Assembly (NCBI RefSeq): GCF_014648555.1
Contig: NZ_BMRI01000001.1
Location: forward strand, 127,271 to 181,357
Origin: Kitasatospora griseola
GTDB lineage: Bacteria > Actinomycetota > Actinomycetes > Streptomycetales > Streptomycetaceae
Direction: 5' to 3'
DNA: 54,087 nucleotides
Position numbers and translations under genes: made by a program
The notes under the pieces: model-generated
What the model was told of the DNA's origin: nothing
What the model saw: only the letters and a program-made list of their open reading frames with translations
Databases searched by the model: none
Part shown: one piece after another, positions 33,677 to 42,224 of the stretch
Numbering within the stretch: position 1 is the first letter of the stretch
Layout of the letters: each line of letters begins with the position of its first letter

Positions 33677-34266
33677 GCCCGGCGGACGGGCTGGGCGGTG
33701 CGCGGCCAGTTCTCCAGCAGCCGGTGCAGGCCGGACACGATCCGCTGCCAGGAGCCGTCCACGCCGCGCGGGTGGTGGAAGCCGCCGTTGGCCTCGATGG
33801 CGATGAAGCCGTGGAAGGTGGAGCGCAGCAGCCGGACGGCGTCGGTCAGGTCGGGTTCGTCCAGCCGGTAGTGGCGCATCACCGCGTAGGTGAGTTCGAC
33901 CGACCGGGCGAGGGCCTCGGTGTCGGCGAAGTCGGCGGGGTCCAGGCGCAGTTGGGTGGCGGCGTAGCGGCCGGGGTGCTGCTGGGCGTAGGTCCGCTGG
34001 GCGTCGGCGAAGGCGGTGAGGGCGTCGGCGCCGGAGCGGCCGGCGACGGCGCTCGCGATGCGGTCGTTGATCTCCTCGGTGGCGAGCAGGGCGACCCGGG
34101 TGCGGATCTCCTGGAGGCTCTTGACGTGCGAGTAGAGGCTGGCGTCCTTGACGCCGAAGCCGCGGGCGAGGGCGGAGGCGGTGACCTTGTCGATGCCGAC
34201 CCGGTCGGCGAGTTCGGCGGCGGCGCGGGTGATCCGCTCGACCGTCAGTCCGGCGTGCGCGCCCAT
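33673..34266 (-). CDS. TetR/AcrR-family regulator, convergent with the FBP/exporter operon
   Basis: Encodes 197 residues. The HTH covers about residues 8-55 (VERITRAAAELADRVGIDKV, then ASALARGFGVKDASLYSHVK), followed by an all-helical ligand domain. It faces the DHA2 exporter gene tail to tail with stop codons overlapping by 4 nt, so strong exporter transcription could interfere with it. Its target may be the palindrome before the FBP gene, but this is inference. Confidence 0.88.
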   Translation of the reverse strand: MGAHAGLTVERITRAAAELADRVGIDKVTASALARGFGVKDASLYSHVKSLQEIRTRVALLATEEINDRIASAVAGRSGADALTAFADAQRTYAQQHPGRYAATQLRLDPADFADTEALARSVELTYAVMRHYRLDEPDLTDAVRLLRSTFHGFIAIEANGGFHHPRGVDGSWQRIVSGLHRLLENWPRTAQPVRRA

Positions 34267-34422
34267 GTCTCCCGTTCCGAACCTTGCCTGCTGAAGCCCG
34301 CGTCAGTGTATCCGGGGTCGCTCCGGCCGCTCGGGGCGCGACGTTCCGGGGCGCCGGAGCGTATGGAAGTGGGGAGCCCGCGGAGTCCGGTCCGGGGAGC
34401 CCAAGGAGCCAGATATAAAGAT

Positions 34423-34450
34423 CATCTGATTTCCCATCAGATGGTAATGT
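34423..34450 (+). promoter_or_regulatory. Palindrome upstream of the DacB gene
   Basis: CATCTGAT-TTCCC-ATCAGATG (34423-34443) has perfect 8-bp arms and lies in a very AT-rich pocket (34411-34450). TAATGT just after it could be a -10. It is 71 nt before the chosen start and also within the divergent region of the TetR gene at 33673-34266. Confidence 0.5.
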
Positions 34451-34513
34451 ACCGGACAAACGGGGGCGTGGGTGACGCACGTTCCCCGGTCGATCCGCAC
34501 CCTGGAGCCATCC

Positions 34514-36094
34514 GTGCCCGCACGTCCGTACCGCCGCACTCTGCCGCTGGCAGCCGCGGTCCTCGCCGCCTCCCTGCTCGCCGTCTCGGCGCAGGCCGAC
34601 GACCCGAAGCCGGCCGACGCCACGCTGACCGCCGATCTGAACACCCTGCTCGCCGACCCGCGGCTGGCCAGCGCGCAGGCCGGCGTCGAGGTGCTGGACG
34701 CCACCACCGGCGAGGTGCTGTTCGCCCGGCAGCCGCAGTCGCTGTTCACCCCGGCGTCCACCCTGAAGACCGTGACCTCGACCGCGGCGCTCGACCTGCT
34801 CGGCGCGGACTACCGGTTCACCACCGAGGTCCGCACCACCGGCAACACCTACGGCGACACCCTGGTCGGCGACCTGGTGCTGCGCGGCGGCGGCGACCCC
34901 AGCCTGCTGGTGCAGGACCTCGACGACCTGGCCGCGAAGGTCGCGGCGACCGGCGTCACCACCGTCACCGGCCGGGTGCTGGCCGACGGCACCCGGTACG
35001 ACTCGACGCCGTTCGGCCCGGGCTGGGCCTGGGAGGACGAGCCGTACTCGTACAACCCGCAGATCTCCGGACTGACCGTCGCCAACGACCCCGAGTACCT
35101 GATGGACACCGTCCAGGTGACGGTCACCCCGGGTGCGGCCGGCGAGGCCGCCAAGGTGACGCTGAACCCGGCCGAGGCGCCGATGAAGTTCGTCGGCACC
35201 GTCGCCACCGGCGCGGCCGGCAGCGGGTCGAGCGTGGGCGTGGACCGGCGCCGGGGCAGCAACGACGTCGCACTGTCCGGCAGCATCGCGGCCGGCGCCG
35301 CGCCGCAGACCTCCTGGCTGACGGTCGACGACCCCAGCACGTACACCGGGAAGGTGTTCGCGGGCGCGCTGGCCCGGCACGGCGTGCGGGTGGTGCGCGG
35401 GGTGCAGCCGGCCGCCGGCTCCGAGACCTCGCAGGCACTGGCCTCGCACCAGTCGAAGACCCTGTCCGAGCTGATCGTCCCGATGCTGAAGGTCAGCAAC
35501 AACGGCATCGCCGAGCACCTGACCAAGGAGATCGGCAAGGTCAAGGGCGGCCGCGGCGACTGGGCGACCGGTATCAACCAGGTCAACGCCTTCCTGAAGG
35601 CGAACGGCATCACCGGCCCGACCACCCGTCAGGTGGACGGCTCCGGCCTGTCCCGCTACGACCTGACCACCCCCGCGAAGATGGCGGACCTGCTGAAGTT
35701 CGCGCAGACCAAGCCGTGGTTCGACGCCTGGTACAACGCGCTGCCGGTGGCGGGCAACCCGGAGCGGATGGTCGGCGGCACCCTGGCCGCCCGAATGCGC
35801 GGCACCAAGGCCGAGAACAACGTGCACGCCAAGAGCGGTTCGATGGGCGGCGTCGACAACCTGATGGGCTACGCGACCGCGCCCGACGGCCGCAAGCTGC
35901 TGTTCGTCGTGATGGTCAACAACTACGCCGGCACCAGCCCGCGCCCCGTGGTCGACGCGATAGCCGTCCGGCTCGCCGCCGGCCCCGCCGTCACGGCCCA
36001 GCTGAAGTCCAACAAGCTGGTCGCGCCCGGCGGTTCCGGTGACGAGTACACCGGCACCCGCTGGGAGGACTGCGAGACCCTGTCGCACTGCTGA
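34514..36094 (+). CDS. dacB: D-alanyl-D-alanine carboxypeptidase/endopeptidase, class C PBP (PBP4)
   Basis: Encodes 526 residues. I start at GTG 34514 (GGAG 6 nt upstream; compact signal peptide MPARPYRRTLPLAAAVLAAS). A GTG at 34472 would add 14 residues. Penicillin-binding motifs are all present: SxxK as STLK in FTPASTLKTVTS (about residue 80), SxN in VSNNGIAEHL and KTG-type KSG in HAKSGSMGG. The long insert between SxxK and SxN is the PBP4 hallmark. It trims D-Ala from or cleaves cross-links in peptidoglycan outside the cell. It stands alone with a strong terminator. Confidence 0.9.
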   Translation: MPARPYRRTLPLAAAVLAASLLAVSAQADDPKPADATLTADLNTLLADPRLASAQAGVEVLDATTGEVLFARQPQSLFTPASTLKTVTSTAALDLLGADYRFTTEVRTTGNTYGDTLVGDLVLRGGGDPSLLVQDLDDLAAKVAATGVTTVTGRVLADGTRYDSTPFGPGWAWEDEPYSYNPQISGLTVANDPEYLMDTVQVTVTPGAAGEAAKVTLNPAEAPMKFVGTVATGAAGSGSSVGVDRRRGSNDVALSGSIAAGAAPQTSWLTVDDPSTYTGKVFAGALARHGVRVVRGVQPAAGSETSQALASHQSKTLSELIVPMLKVSNNGIAEHLTKEIGKVKGGRGDWATGINQVNAFLKANGITGPTTRQVDGSGLSRYDLTTPAKMADLLKFAQTKPWFDAWYNALPVAGNPERMVGGTLAARMRGTKAENNVHAKSGSMGGVDNLMGYATAPDGRKLLFVVMVNNYAGTSPRPVVDAIAVRLAAGPAVTAQLKSNKLVAPGGSGDEYTGTRWEDCETLSHC

Positions 36095-36106
36095 CGTCTC
36101 ATCAGC

Positions 36107-36137
36107 ACGGGCCCTGCCGCACCGCGGCGGGGCCCGT
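36107..36137 (+). terminator. Terminator after dacB
   Basis: A stem of ACGGGCCC plus GCCGC pairs with GCGGC plus GGGCCCGT through one T-G pair and a 3-nt ACC loop. It begins 13 nt after the stop. Confidence 0.75.
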
Positions 36138-36169
36138 TGCCGTTCGCGGACGCTCGAAAATTTCTCTCC

Positions 36170-36208
36170 ATCAAACGCTTGATCGGCGTCGGAGGGCGCG
36201 CGTACGCT
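36170..36208 (+). promoter_or_regulatory. Promoter and self-operator of the TetR/transporter/lyase operon
   Basis: ATCAA-ACGC-TTGAT (36170-36183) is a palindrome of TetR type. TTGATC (36179-36184) and TACGCT (36203-36208), 18 bp apart, form a promoter whose -35 is inside the palindrome. The -10 ends 8 nt before the ATG, so the mRNA is probably leaderless. Confidence 0.6.
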
Positions 36209-36216
36209 CCCCCACC

Positions 36217-36819
36217 ATGAGCCAGCACCGGACGGCCGCCGAGGCGAGCCGGGAACGGATCCTCGCGGTCGCCACCGACCTGTTCGCCGAACACGGTTAC
36301 GACGGCACCACCACCCGGACGATCGCCGGCGCGGCCGGACTGAACGTCGCCACCGTCGCCTACCACGTGGGCACCAAGGCCGACCTGTACCGCGAGGTGA
36401 TGCGGCGGGCCCACGAGGCCGAACGCGCCGCCGTCGACGCGGCGTTGGCGGAGTTCGCCCGGACCGCCCCGGACGATCCGGCCCGGGCGGCGGCCGAATT
36501 CGCCGACCGGTACCTGGACTTCTGCCTGGAACAGCCGCACGTCCCCGCCCTGTGGATGCGCCGCTGGATGGCCGACGCCGCCGAGTTCGCCGACCTGGAG
36601 GAGCGGTACGCCCAGCCACTGCTGGAGACCGTCCGGCGTGAACTCGTCGCCGCGCTGCCGCAGTTGACGGCCGACCGGGCCGAACTCGCGGTGTGGACGG
36701 TGCTGTGGACCACGCACGGGTTCTGCCGCTCGGTGATCCGCGCACAGGCGCCGCGCTTCCGCACCCACCTGCGGGCCCTGGTGCAGCGCGAACTCGGCCT
36801 GGACGGCGGCGCGTGGTGA
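36217..36819 (+). CDS. TetR/AcrR-family regulator of the adjoining transporter/lyase genes
   Basis: Encodes 200 residues. The HTH covers residues 10-58 (RILAVATDLFAEHGYDGTTT, then IAGAAGLNVATVAYHVGTKADL), the C-terminus is helical with a WMRRWMADAAEF segment. It is the first gene of a three-gene run and overlaps the transporter gene by 4 nt (GTGA). A TetR-type palindrome covers its own -35, which implies autorepression relieved by a ligand related to the transporter's or lyase's substrate. Confidence 0.9.
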   Translation: MSQHRTAAEASRERILAVATDLFAEHGYDGTTTRTIAGAAGLNVATVAYHVGTKADLYREVMRRAHEAERAAVDAALAEFARTAPDDPARAAAEFADRYLDFCLEQPHVPALWMRRWMADAAEFADLEERYAQPLLETVRRELVAALPQLTADRAELAVWTVLWTTHGFCRSVIRAQAPRFRTHLRALVQRELGLDGGAW

Positions 36820-38168
36820 CGGGCCGCGAGGTATCGCGGCGGGAGCTCGCCCGGTACGCGGTGGGCTCGATCGGCACCGGCATCCACTCCACCGTCCCCG
36901 GCCTGCTGCTGCTCTACTTCATGACCGACGCACTGGGCGTCCCGGCCGGCCTGGCCGGCCTGGTGGTCGCCCTGCCGAAGGCCTGGGACGCGCTGTTCAA
37001 CCCGCTGGTCGGCGCGGCCAGCGACCGCGAGGCGCTGCGCACCGGACGCCGCACCCGGATCCTGCTGGCCGGCACGCTCGCCCTGCCGGTCGCGTTCGCC
37101 GCGATGTTCCTCTCCCCGCTCACCGGCTCCGGCGCCGCCGCCTGGGTCGCCGCCACCTTCGTCCTCGCCTCCAGCGCGTTCGCGCTGTTCCAGGTCCCGT
37201 ACGTGGCGCTGCCCGCCGAGATGTCGGAGCAGCCGCGGGTCCGCACCCGGATCACGGTGTGGCGGATCGTCTGCCTGACCGTCGGCATCCTGGTCGCGGG
37301 CGGCCTCGCCCCGGCCCTGGTCTCGCTGGCCGGCGGCGGGCGCGGCGGCTACGCCGTGATGGCCGTGGCGGTCGCCGCGCTGCTGCTGGTGACGCTGCTG
37401 GTCCCGACCCTCGGCGCCCGCACGGTGCCGGCCCGGCCCGGCGCGGAGCCGCTCGGGCTGCCCGCGGCGCTGCGCACCGCACGCGGCAACCGGGCGTTCT
37501 TCGCGCTGCTCGGCGCGTTCGTGCTGCAGGCCGCCGCGGTGGCGATCATGCTGGCGGCCGCGCCGTACGTCGCCGCCTACTGGCTCGGCGGGTACGGGCT
37601 GACCTCGGTGCTGTTCGTCTGCCTGGTCGCGCCGAGCGCCGTCGCCGTCCCGCTGTGGGGCCGGGCCGCCGCCCGCTGGGGCCGGCTGCGCTGCCTGACC
37701 GCCGCGACCGGTCTGTTCACCGTCGCCTCCGCCGCGCTCTGGCCCGCGGCGCACAGCGGCGCCCGGGTCGGGCCGGTGCTGGTCCTGTGCGCCCTGCTGG
37801 GCGTCGCGTACGCGGCCCTGCAGGTGCTGCCGCTCTCGCTGCTGCCCGACACCGTGCACGCGGACGCGGCGCGCACCGGCCGCCTCCAGTCGGGGGCGTT
37901 CACCGGGCTGTGGACCGCCGGGGAGACCGCCGGGCTGGCCGCCGGCCCCGGGCTGTTCTCGCTGGCGCTGGCCGCCGCCGGGTTCGTCTCCTCGACCACC
38001 GACCACCCCGTCGCGCAGACCGGCGCCGCCCGGGCCGGGGTGCTGCTCGGCTTCAGCCTGGTGCCCGCCGCCCTGATGCTGCTCTCGCTGCCCGCCCTGC
38101 GCGCGTACGGCCGACGCCGCTCCGCCGTGCCGAACGTCGCCAACTCCCCCCTTGGAGCCGAATCATGA
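36816..38168 (+). CDS. MFS transporter of the GPH (glycoside-pentoside-hexuronide) type
   Basis: Encodes 450 residues with about 12 hydrophobic segments. The stretch PKAWDALFNPLVGAASDREA (about residues 50-70) is the GPH signature (D-x3-DP-x2-G-x2-SD in classical members), and FALFQVPYVALPAEMS matches the P-Y-x-ALxxE region. GPH carriers import sugars and related polar solutes with Na+ or H+; related bacterial proteins carry lysophospholipids or unknown substrates. It overlaps TetR and the PLP enzyme by 4 nt on either side, so it likely imports the enzyme's substrate or exports its product. Confidence 0.82.
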   Translation: MTGREVSRRELARYAVGSIGTGIHSTVPGLLLLYFMTDALGVPAGLAGLVVALPKAWDALFNPLVGAASDREALRTGRRTRILLAGTLALPVAFAAMFLSPLTGSGAAAWVAATFVLASSAFALFQVPYVALPAEMSEQPRVRTRITVWRIVCLTVGILVAGGLAPALVSLAGGGRGGYAVMAVAVAALLLVTLLVPTLGARTVPARPGAEPLGLPAALRTARGNRAFFALLGAFVLQAAAVAIMLAAAPYVAAYWLGGYGLTSVLFVCLVAPSAVAVPLWGRAAARWGRLRCLTAATGLFTVASAALWPAAHSGARVGPVLVLCALLGVAYAALQVLPLSLLPDTVHADAARTGRLQSGAFTGLWTAGETAGLAAGPGLFSLALAAAGFVSSTTDHPVAQTGAARAGVLLGFSLVPAALMLLSLPALRAYGRRRSAVPNVANSPLGAES

Positions 38169-39613
38169 CCACCGCCCACCCCGGGCTGCCGCAATTCGGC
38201 CGCCCCGCCGAGGAGTTGCCCGACGAGCTGCGGGCGATGACCGCCCACGACCTGCCCACCCGCGGCGGGCGCACCACCGCCTACACCTACGACGCGGGAC
38301 GGCCCGACGTCCGGGAGGCCGCGGAGCGCGCCTACCTGGCCATGCTGGACGTCAACGGCCTCGACCCGACGGCCTTCCCGAGCATCGTCGCGCTGGAACG
38401 CCAGGTGGTCGGCGCGGTCGCCACCCGGCTCGGCGGGGACGACGGCACACCGGGGATCTTCACCAGCGGCGGCACCGAATCGATCCTGCTCGCCGTGAAG
38501 GCCGCGCGGGACTGCCGCCCCGAGATCGCCGAGCCGGAGATCGTCGTCCCCGCCACCGCGCACGCCGCCTTCTTCAAGGCAGGACGCTACCTGAAGGTCA
38601 AGGTGGTGGCGGTGCCGGTCGACCCCGGGACGTTCCGGGCGGTGCCGGCGGCGATGGCCGCCGCCTGCACCTCGAACACCGTGCTGGTGGTGGCCTCCGC
38701 GCCCTCGTACGCGCACGGGGTGGTCGACCCGATCACCGAGATAGCCGCCGACGCGGCCGGACGCGGACTGCCCTGCCACGTGGACGCCTGCGTCGGCGGC
38801 TGGCTGCTGCCGTGGCTCGCCGAAGCGGGCGCCGCCGTCCCCGAGTTCGACCTGTCGGTGCCCGGGGTGACCTCGCTCTCCTGCGACCTGCACAAGTTCG
38901 GGTACGCCCCCAAGGGCGCCTCCGTCCTGCTGTTCCGGGACCGGCCGATGCGGCTCGCCGCGTACTTCGCCTGCGCGCAGTGGCCCGGATACCCGGTGGT
39001 CAACTCGACCGTGCAGAGCAGCAAGGGCGCCGGCCCGCTGGCCGCCGCCTGGGCCACCCTGCAAGTCCTCGGGGCGGACGGCTACCGGGAGTTGGGGCGC
39101 GCCGCACTCACCGCGACCCGCCGACTGATCGCCGGCGTCGACACGATCGACGGGCTCCGGGTGCTCGGCTCGCCGGACGCGACGCTGGTCGCGCTCGGCA
39201 CGGACGACGCCGCCCTCGACCTGTGGGAGCTGGCCGACGAGACCCGCGCCCACGGGTTCTTCCTGCAACCCCAGTTGAGCGTGGCCGGCCTGCCCGCCAG
39301 CCTGCACCTCACCCTCACCGGCGTCAGCGAACTCGGCGTGGACGGGCTGCTCGACGCCCTCCGCGAAGCGGTCGCGGCCGTCCGCGCCCGCGGGCCCGTC
39401 GCCCCACCGACCGAACTGCTCGCCCTCCTCGACCAGTTCGACCTCACCGACCTCGACGACGCGACGCTCGCCACGCTCCTGCCTGCCGCCGGCTTCGGCC
39501 CCGCCCGCATGGCCGGCGTCAACCGACTCCTCGACGCGCTGCCCCCGGAGCTGCGCGACCAGCTGGCGACGCGGTTCCTGTCGGTGCTGTACAGCCCGTA
39601 CCTGGAGAGCTGA
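38165..39613 (+). CDS. PLP-dependent lyase/decarboxylase, sphingosine-1-phosphate-lyase-like
   Basis: Encodes 482 residues. It is a fold-type I group II enzyme: TSGGTESILLAVKAAR (about residue 100), HVDACVGGWLLPW, and the PLP lysine in SCDLHKFGYAPKGASVLLF. HK-F/Y-GYAPKG followed by QWPGYPVV and an S-K-G-AG segment is the sphingosine-1-phosphate lyase pattern, unlike the HKxG of glutamate or tyrosine decarboxylases. Such lyases cleave phosphorylated sphingoid bases to a fatty aldehyde and phosphoethanolamine. There is no N-terminal membrane anchor, as in other bacterial forms. The last ~70 residues (LDQFDLTDLDDATLATLLPA) look like an added helical domain. Confidence 0.8.
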   Translation: MTTAHPGLPQFGRPAEELPDELRAMTAHDLPTRGGRTTAYTYDAGRPDVREAAERAYLAMLDVNGLDPTAFPSIVALERQVVGAVATRLGGDDGTPGIFTSGGTESILLAVKAARDCRPEIAEPEIVVPATAHAAFFKAGRYLKVKVVAVPVDPGTFRAVPAAMAAACTSNTVLVVASAPSYAHGVVDPITEIAADAAGRGLPCHVDACVGGWLLPWLAEAGAAVPEFDLSVPGVTSLSCDLHKFGYAPKGASVLLFRDRPMRLAAYFACAQWPGYPVVNSTVQSSKGAGPLAAAWATLQVLGADGYRELGRAALTATRRLIAGVDTIDGLRVLGSPDATLVALGTDDAALDLWELADETRAHGFFLQPQLSVAGLPASLHLTLTGVSELGVDGLLDALREAVAAVRARGPVAPPTELLALLDQFDLTDLDDATLATLLPAAGFGPARMAGVNRLLDALPPELRDQLATRFLSVLYSPYLES

Positions 39614-39644
39614 AGGCGCCGAACGCGGGCGGGCGCGCCTGCCG

Positions 39645-40334
39645 TTATGCAGGAAGCAGCGCCGCCAGCCCGTCCGCGAGGCGTTGGAGGCCGAATTCGA
39701 AGCGGGTTTCCATGTCGGGGTCGGTGAGGTCGTCGGCGAGGGCGACCAGGTTGGGGTAGGTCTCGGCGGGAAGGGTGCGGAAGGTCTCGCCGGCCGCTCG
39801 GGCGGCCTCGCCGCGGGTCGCGCCGGCGGCTTCGGCGGCGGAGAGCGGGGACTGCTCCTGGAGGACGAAGCCCTGGACGTACGCGGAGAGCAGGTAGGAG
39901 GCCATCGCGGCGTCGGCGTCGCTGAAGCCCGCGGCGCGCAGGCGGTCGAGCTGGTCCTCCAGGACGGCGAGGATGTGCGGGCCCGGGGCGAGGCGGCCGG
40001 CGACGACCTTGGCGGCGTCGCGGCGGGCGAGCAGCAGGGCGCGGTGGCGGCGGCCGTACTCCAGGAACTGGTCGCGCCAACTGCCTTCGCGGGGCGGGAG
40101 TTCCGCGTCGGCGACGAGTGCGTCGCTGAGCAGGTCGAGCAGCTCTTCCTTGTTGCGGACGTGCCAGTAGAGCGAGGCGGCCTTGACGCCGACCTCGGCG
40201 GCGACCTTGCGCATGGACAGGCCGGCCAGGCCGTCGCGTTCGAGGATGCGCAGGGCGGCGGCGGTCAGGGCCTGCCGGGTGAGGGCCTGCCCGGGGGTGT
40301 CGGACGCAGCGGCGTCGGGGGTGGTCTCGGCCAT
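39645..40334 (-). CDS. TetR-family repressor of the divergent exporter
   Basis: Encodes 229 residues. The HTH covers about residues 20-67 (LTAAALRILERDGLAGLSMR, then VAAEVGVKAASLYWHVRNKEEL), the TetR/TetR_C subtype. GAGGA lies before the ATG. It is divergent from a DHA2 exporter gene across 139 nt with two CTAAC/GTTAG palindromes, the arrangement of tetR/tetA. It most likely represses both genes until a drug binds. Confidence 0.92.
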   Translation of the reverse strand: MAETTPDAAASDTPGQALTRQALTAAALRILERDGLAGLSMRKVAAEVGVKAASLYWHVRNKEELLDLLSDALVADAELPPREGSWRDQFLEYGRRHRALLLARRDAAKVVAGRLAPGPHILAVLEDQLDRLRAAGFSDADAAMASYLLSAYVQGFVLQEQSPLSAAEAAGATRGEAARAAGETFRTLPAETYPNLVALADDLTDPDMETRFEFGLQRLADGLAALLPA

Positions 40335-40383
40335 GCGGGGTTCCTCAGGGTGGGTGGTCCGGGGCACTGATCGCGCTTGCAAT

Positions 40384-40396
40384 CTAACACTGTTAG
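40384..40396. promoter_or_regulatory. TetR operator 1
   Basis: CTAACA-C-TGTTAG is a perfect 13-bp palindrome, 50 nt upstream of the repressor start. It shares the CTAAC/GTTAG core with the second site; the two centres are 41 bp apart, about four helical turns. Confidence 0.75.
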
Positions 40397-40421
40397 GGCC
40401 ATCCTGGGTGCGCACCAACGG

Positions 40422-40440
40422 CCCCTAACACCGTTAGGGG
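40422..40440. promoter_or_regulatory. TetR operator 2
   Basis: CCCCTAAC-ACC-GTTAGGGG has perfect 8-bp arms and lies 34 nt before the exporter GTG. It probably overlaps the exporter promoter. Confidence 0.75.
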
Positions 40441-40473
40441 CTATCTCGACACGCCCGGAGGGGGACGGTCCCG

Positions 40474-42048
40474 GTGGAAGGTTCGGTCAGCGCGCGCCAC
40501 AAGTGGCAGGCGCTCGGCACGCTCTGCGTCACGATGTTCATGGCGATGCTGGACAACGTCATCGTCAACATCGCCCTGCCCCGGATCGGCCGGGACCTGG
40601 ACGCGGGCATCAGCGGCCTGCAGTGGGTGGCCGAGGGCTACAGCCTGGTGTACGCGGCGCTGCTGCTCACCGGCGGCACGCTCGGCGACCGGTACGGCCG
40701 GACCGGGGTGTTCCGGTTCGGGCTGGCGCTGTTCACGCTCGGGTCGGCGGCCGCGGCGCTGGCCGGCGACATCGGGGTGCTGGTCGCCGCGCGGATGCTG
40801 CAGGGCGTCGGTGCGGCGCTGCTGACGCCGGGCAGCCTGGCGATCCTGCGGCAGGTGTTCACCGACGAGAAGGAGCGGGCCCGGGCGATCGGCCTGTGGT
40901 CGGGGGTCTCGGCGCTCGGCCTGTCGATCGGTCCGGTGATCGGCGGCCCGATGGTGGACGCGTTCGGCTGGGCCAGCGTGTTCTGGATCAACGTCCCGGT
41001 CGGGCTGCTGGCCATGGTGCTCGCGTACCGGGTGCTGCCGGTGATCGCGCCGCGCGAGCGCCGGATCGACCTCGGCGGGCTCGCGCTGTCCGCCGCCGGC
41101 CTGGGCGCGCTGGTCTACGGTCTGGTCGAGGGCCCGGGCCGGGGCTGGGCCGACCCGGTCGTGCTGGCCTGCGGGGCCGCCGCGGTCGTGCTGCTCACCG
41201 TCTTCGTGCTGGTCGAACTGCGGGTCGCGGAGCCGATGCTGGAGCTGCGGCTGTTCCGCGACCGGGTGCTCGCCGGGGCGCTGCTGAGCGGGCTGACGGT
41301 CAGTTTCGGGATGTTCGGCGCGCTGTTCTTCCTGCCGTTGATGCTGCAGGGCGTGATGCGCTGGGCCCCGACCGACGCCGGGTACGCCGGCCTGCCGATG
41401 ACAGCCGTGATCATGCTGGCCGCGCCGCTGTCCGGTCGGCTGACCTCCCGTCACGGGGCTCGCCTGCCCCTGGTGCTGGGCATCGCACTGTGCGCGGCCG
41501 GTCTCGGCGGGCTGTCGCTGTACGGCGGGCACGCGCACTACTGGTCGTACGTGTGGACGCTGGTGGTGCTGGGCTTCGGCATGGGCCTGACGTTCACGCC
41601 GGTATCGATCGCGGTGCTCCAGCGGGTCGCCCCCGCGCAGACCGGCATGGCCTCGGCGACCATCAACACGCTGCGCGAACTCGGCGGCGTGCTCGGCATC
41701 GCGGTCCTCGGCGCCGTCCTCACCAACCGCCTGACCGACTCGCTCACCACCGCCCTGCCGCGGCTCGGCCTGCCCGTCGACCACGTCTCCCGCGCGGTGT
41801 CCGCCCTCACCGGCCACGGCGCCGGCCCCGCCGCGGCGCCCACCCCCGCCCCCGTCCAGGCCGCCGTCGACACCGCCTTCGTCGACGCCCTCCACCTGGC
41901 CCTGCGCTGCGGCTCCGCGGCCCTCGCCGCCACCGCCGTCCTGGTCGCCGTCCTGCTCCACCGCCCGGCCGTCCGACGACCGGTCGCCGAACCGGCCCCG
42001 GTCGGCGGGTCGGCGCGGCGACGGACCGCCGACCACTCGGCCGGGTGA
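40474..42048 (+). CDS. DHA2-family MFS drug exporter (EmrB/QacA type)
   Basis: Encodes 524 residues from a GTG with GGAGGGG upstream. About 14 membrane segments; motif D1 is FMAMLDNVIVNIALPRIG (about residue 25), motif A GGTLGDRYGRTGVF (near 70), and motif C-like GPVIGGPMVDAFGWASVFW (near 155). It exports hydrophobic drugs by proton antiport. The last ~75 residues after the final core segment are Pro/Ala-rich with one more hydrophobic stretch and an Arg-rich tail. The divergent TetR gene and operators imply drug-inducible expression. Confidence 0.92.
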   Translation: MEGSVSARHKWQALGTLCVTMFMAMLDNVIVNIALPRIGRDLDAGISGLQWVAEGYSLVYAALLLTGGTLGDRYGRTGVFRFGLALFTLGSAAAALAGDIGVLVAARMLQGVGAALLTPGSLAILRQVFTDEKERARAIGLWSGVSALGLSIGPVIGGPMVDAFGWASVFWINVPVGLLAMVLAYRVLPVIAPRERRIDLGGLALSAAGLGALVYGLVEGPGRGWADPVVLACGAAAVVLLTVFVLVELRVAEPMLELRLFRDRVLAGALLSGLTVSFGMFGALFFLPLMLQGVMRWAPTDAGYAGLPMTAVIMLAAPLSGRLTSRHGARLPLVLGIALCAAGLGGLSLYGGHAHYWSYVWTLVVLGFGMGLTFTPVSIAVLQRVAPAQTGMASATINTLRELGGVLGIAVLGAVLTNRLTDSLTTALPRLGLPVDHVSRAVSALTGHGAGPAAAPTPAPVQAAVDTAFVDALHLALRCGSAALAATAVLVAVLLHRPAVRRPVAEPAPVGGSARRRTADHSAG

Positions 42049-42224
42049 CGGCCGCGGTCCGGGACGACTGTTCACCCCTTCAGGTAAAGCATCGTCAAAG
42101 TACGCACCAAGTAGGGTGACGAACGGTATGCGGGGATGTGGTGAACGGCCCTGGGTTCGGCGGCCGGGTTTCGCTAGCATGACCCGCTCAAGTGGTCGGA
42201 CCGACACCGGTGTTGGGGGATGGC

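Noticed and set aside
34472..34513. GTG at 34472 as start of dacB
   Set aside because: It lacks a good Shine-Dalgarno and adds residues before an otherwise normal signal peptide; GTG 34514 has GGAG at proper distance.
33425..36892. 1,155-codon minus-strand frame over dacB and neighbours
   Set aside because: Crosses several well-supported genes and has no recognisable domain.
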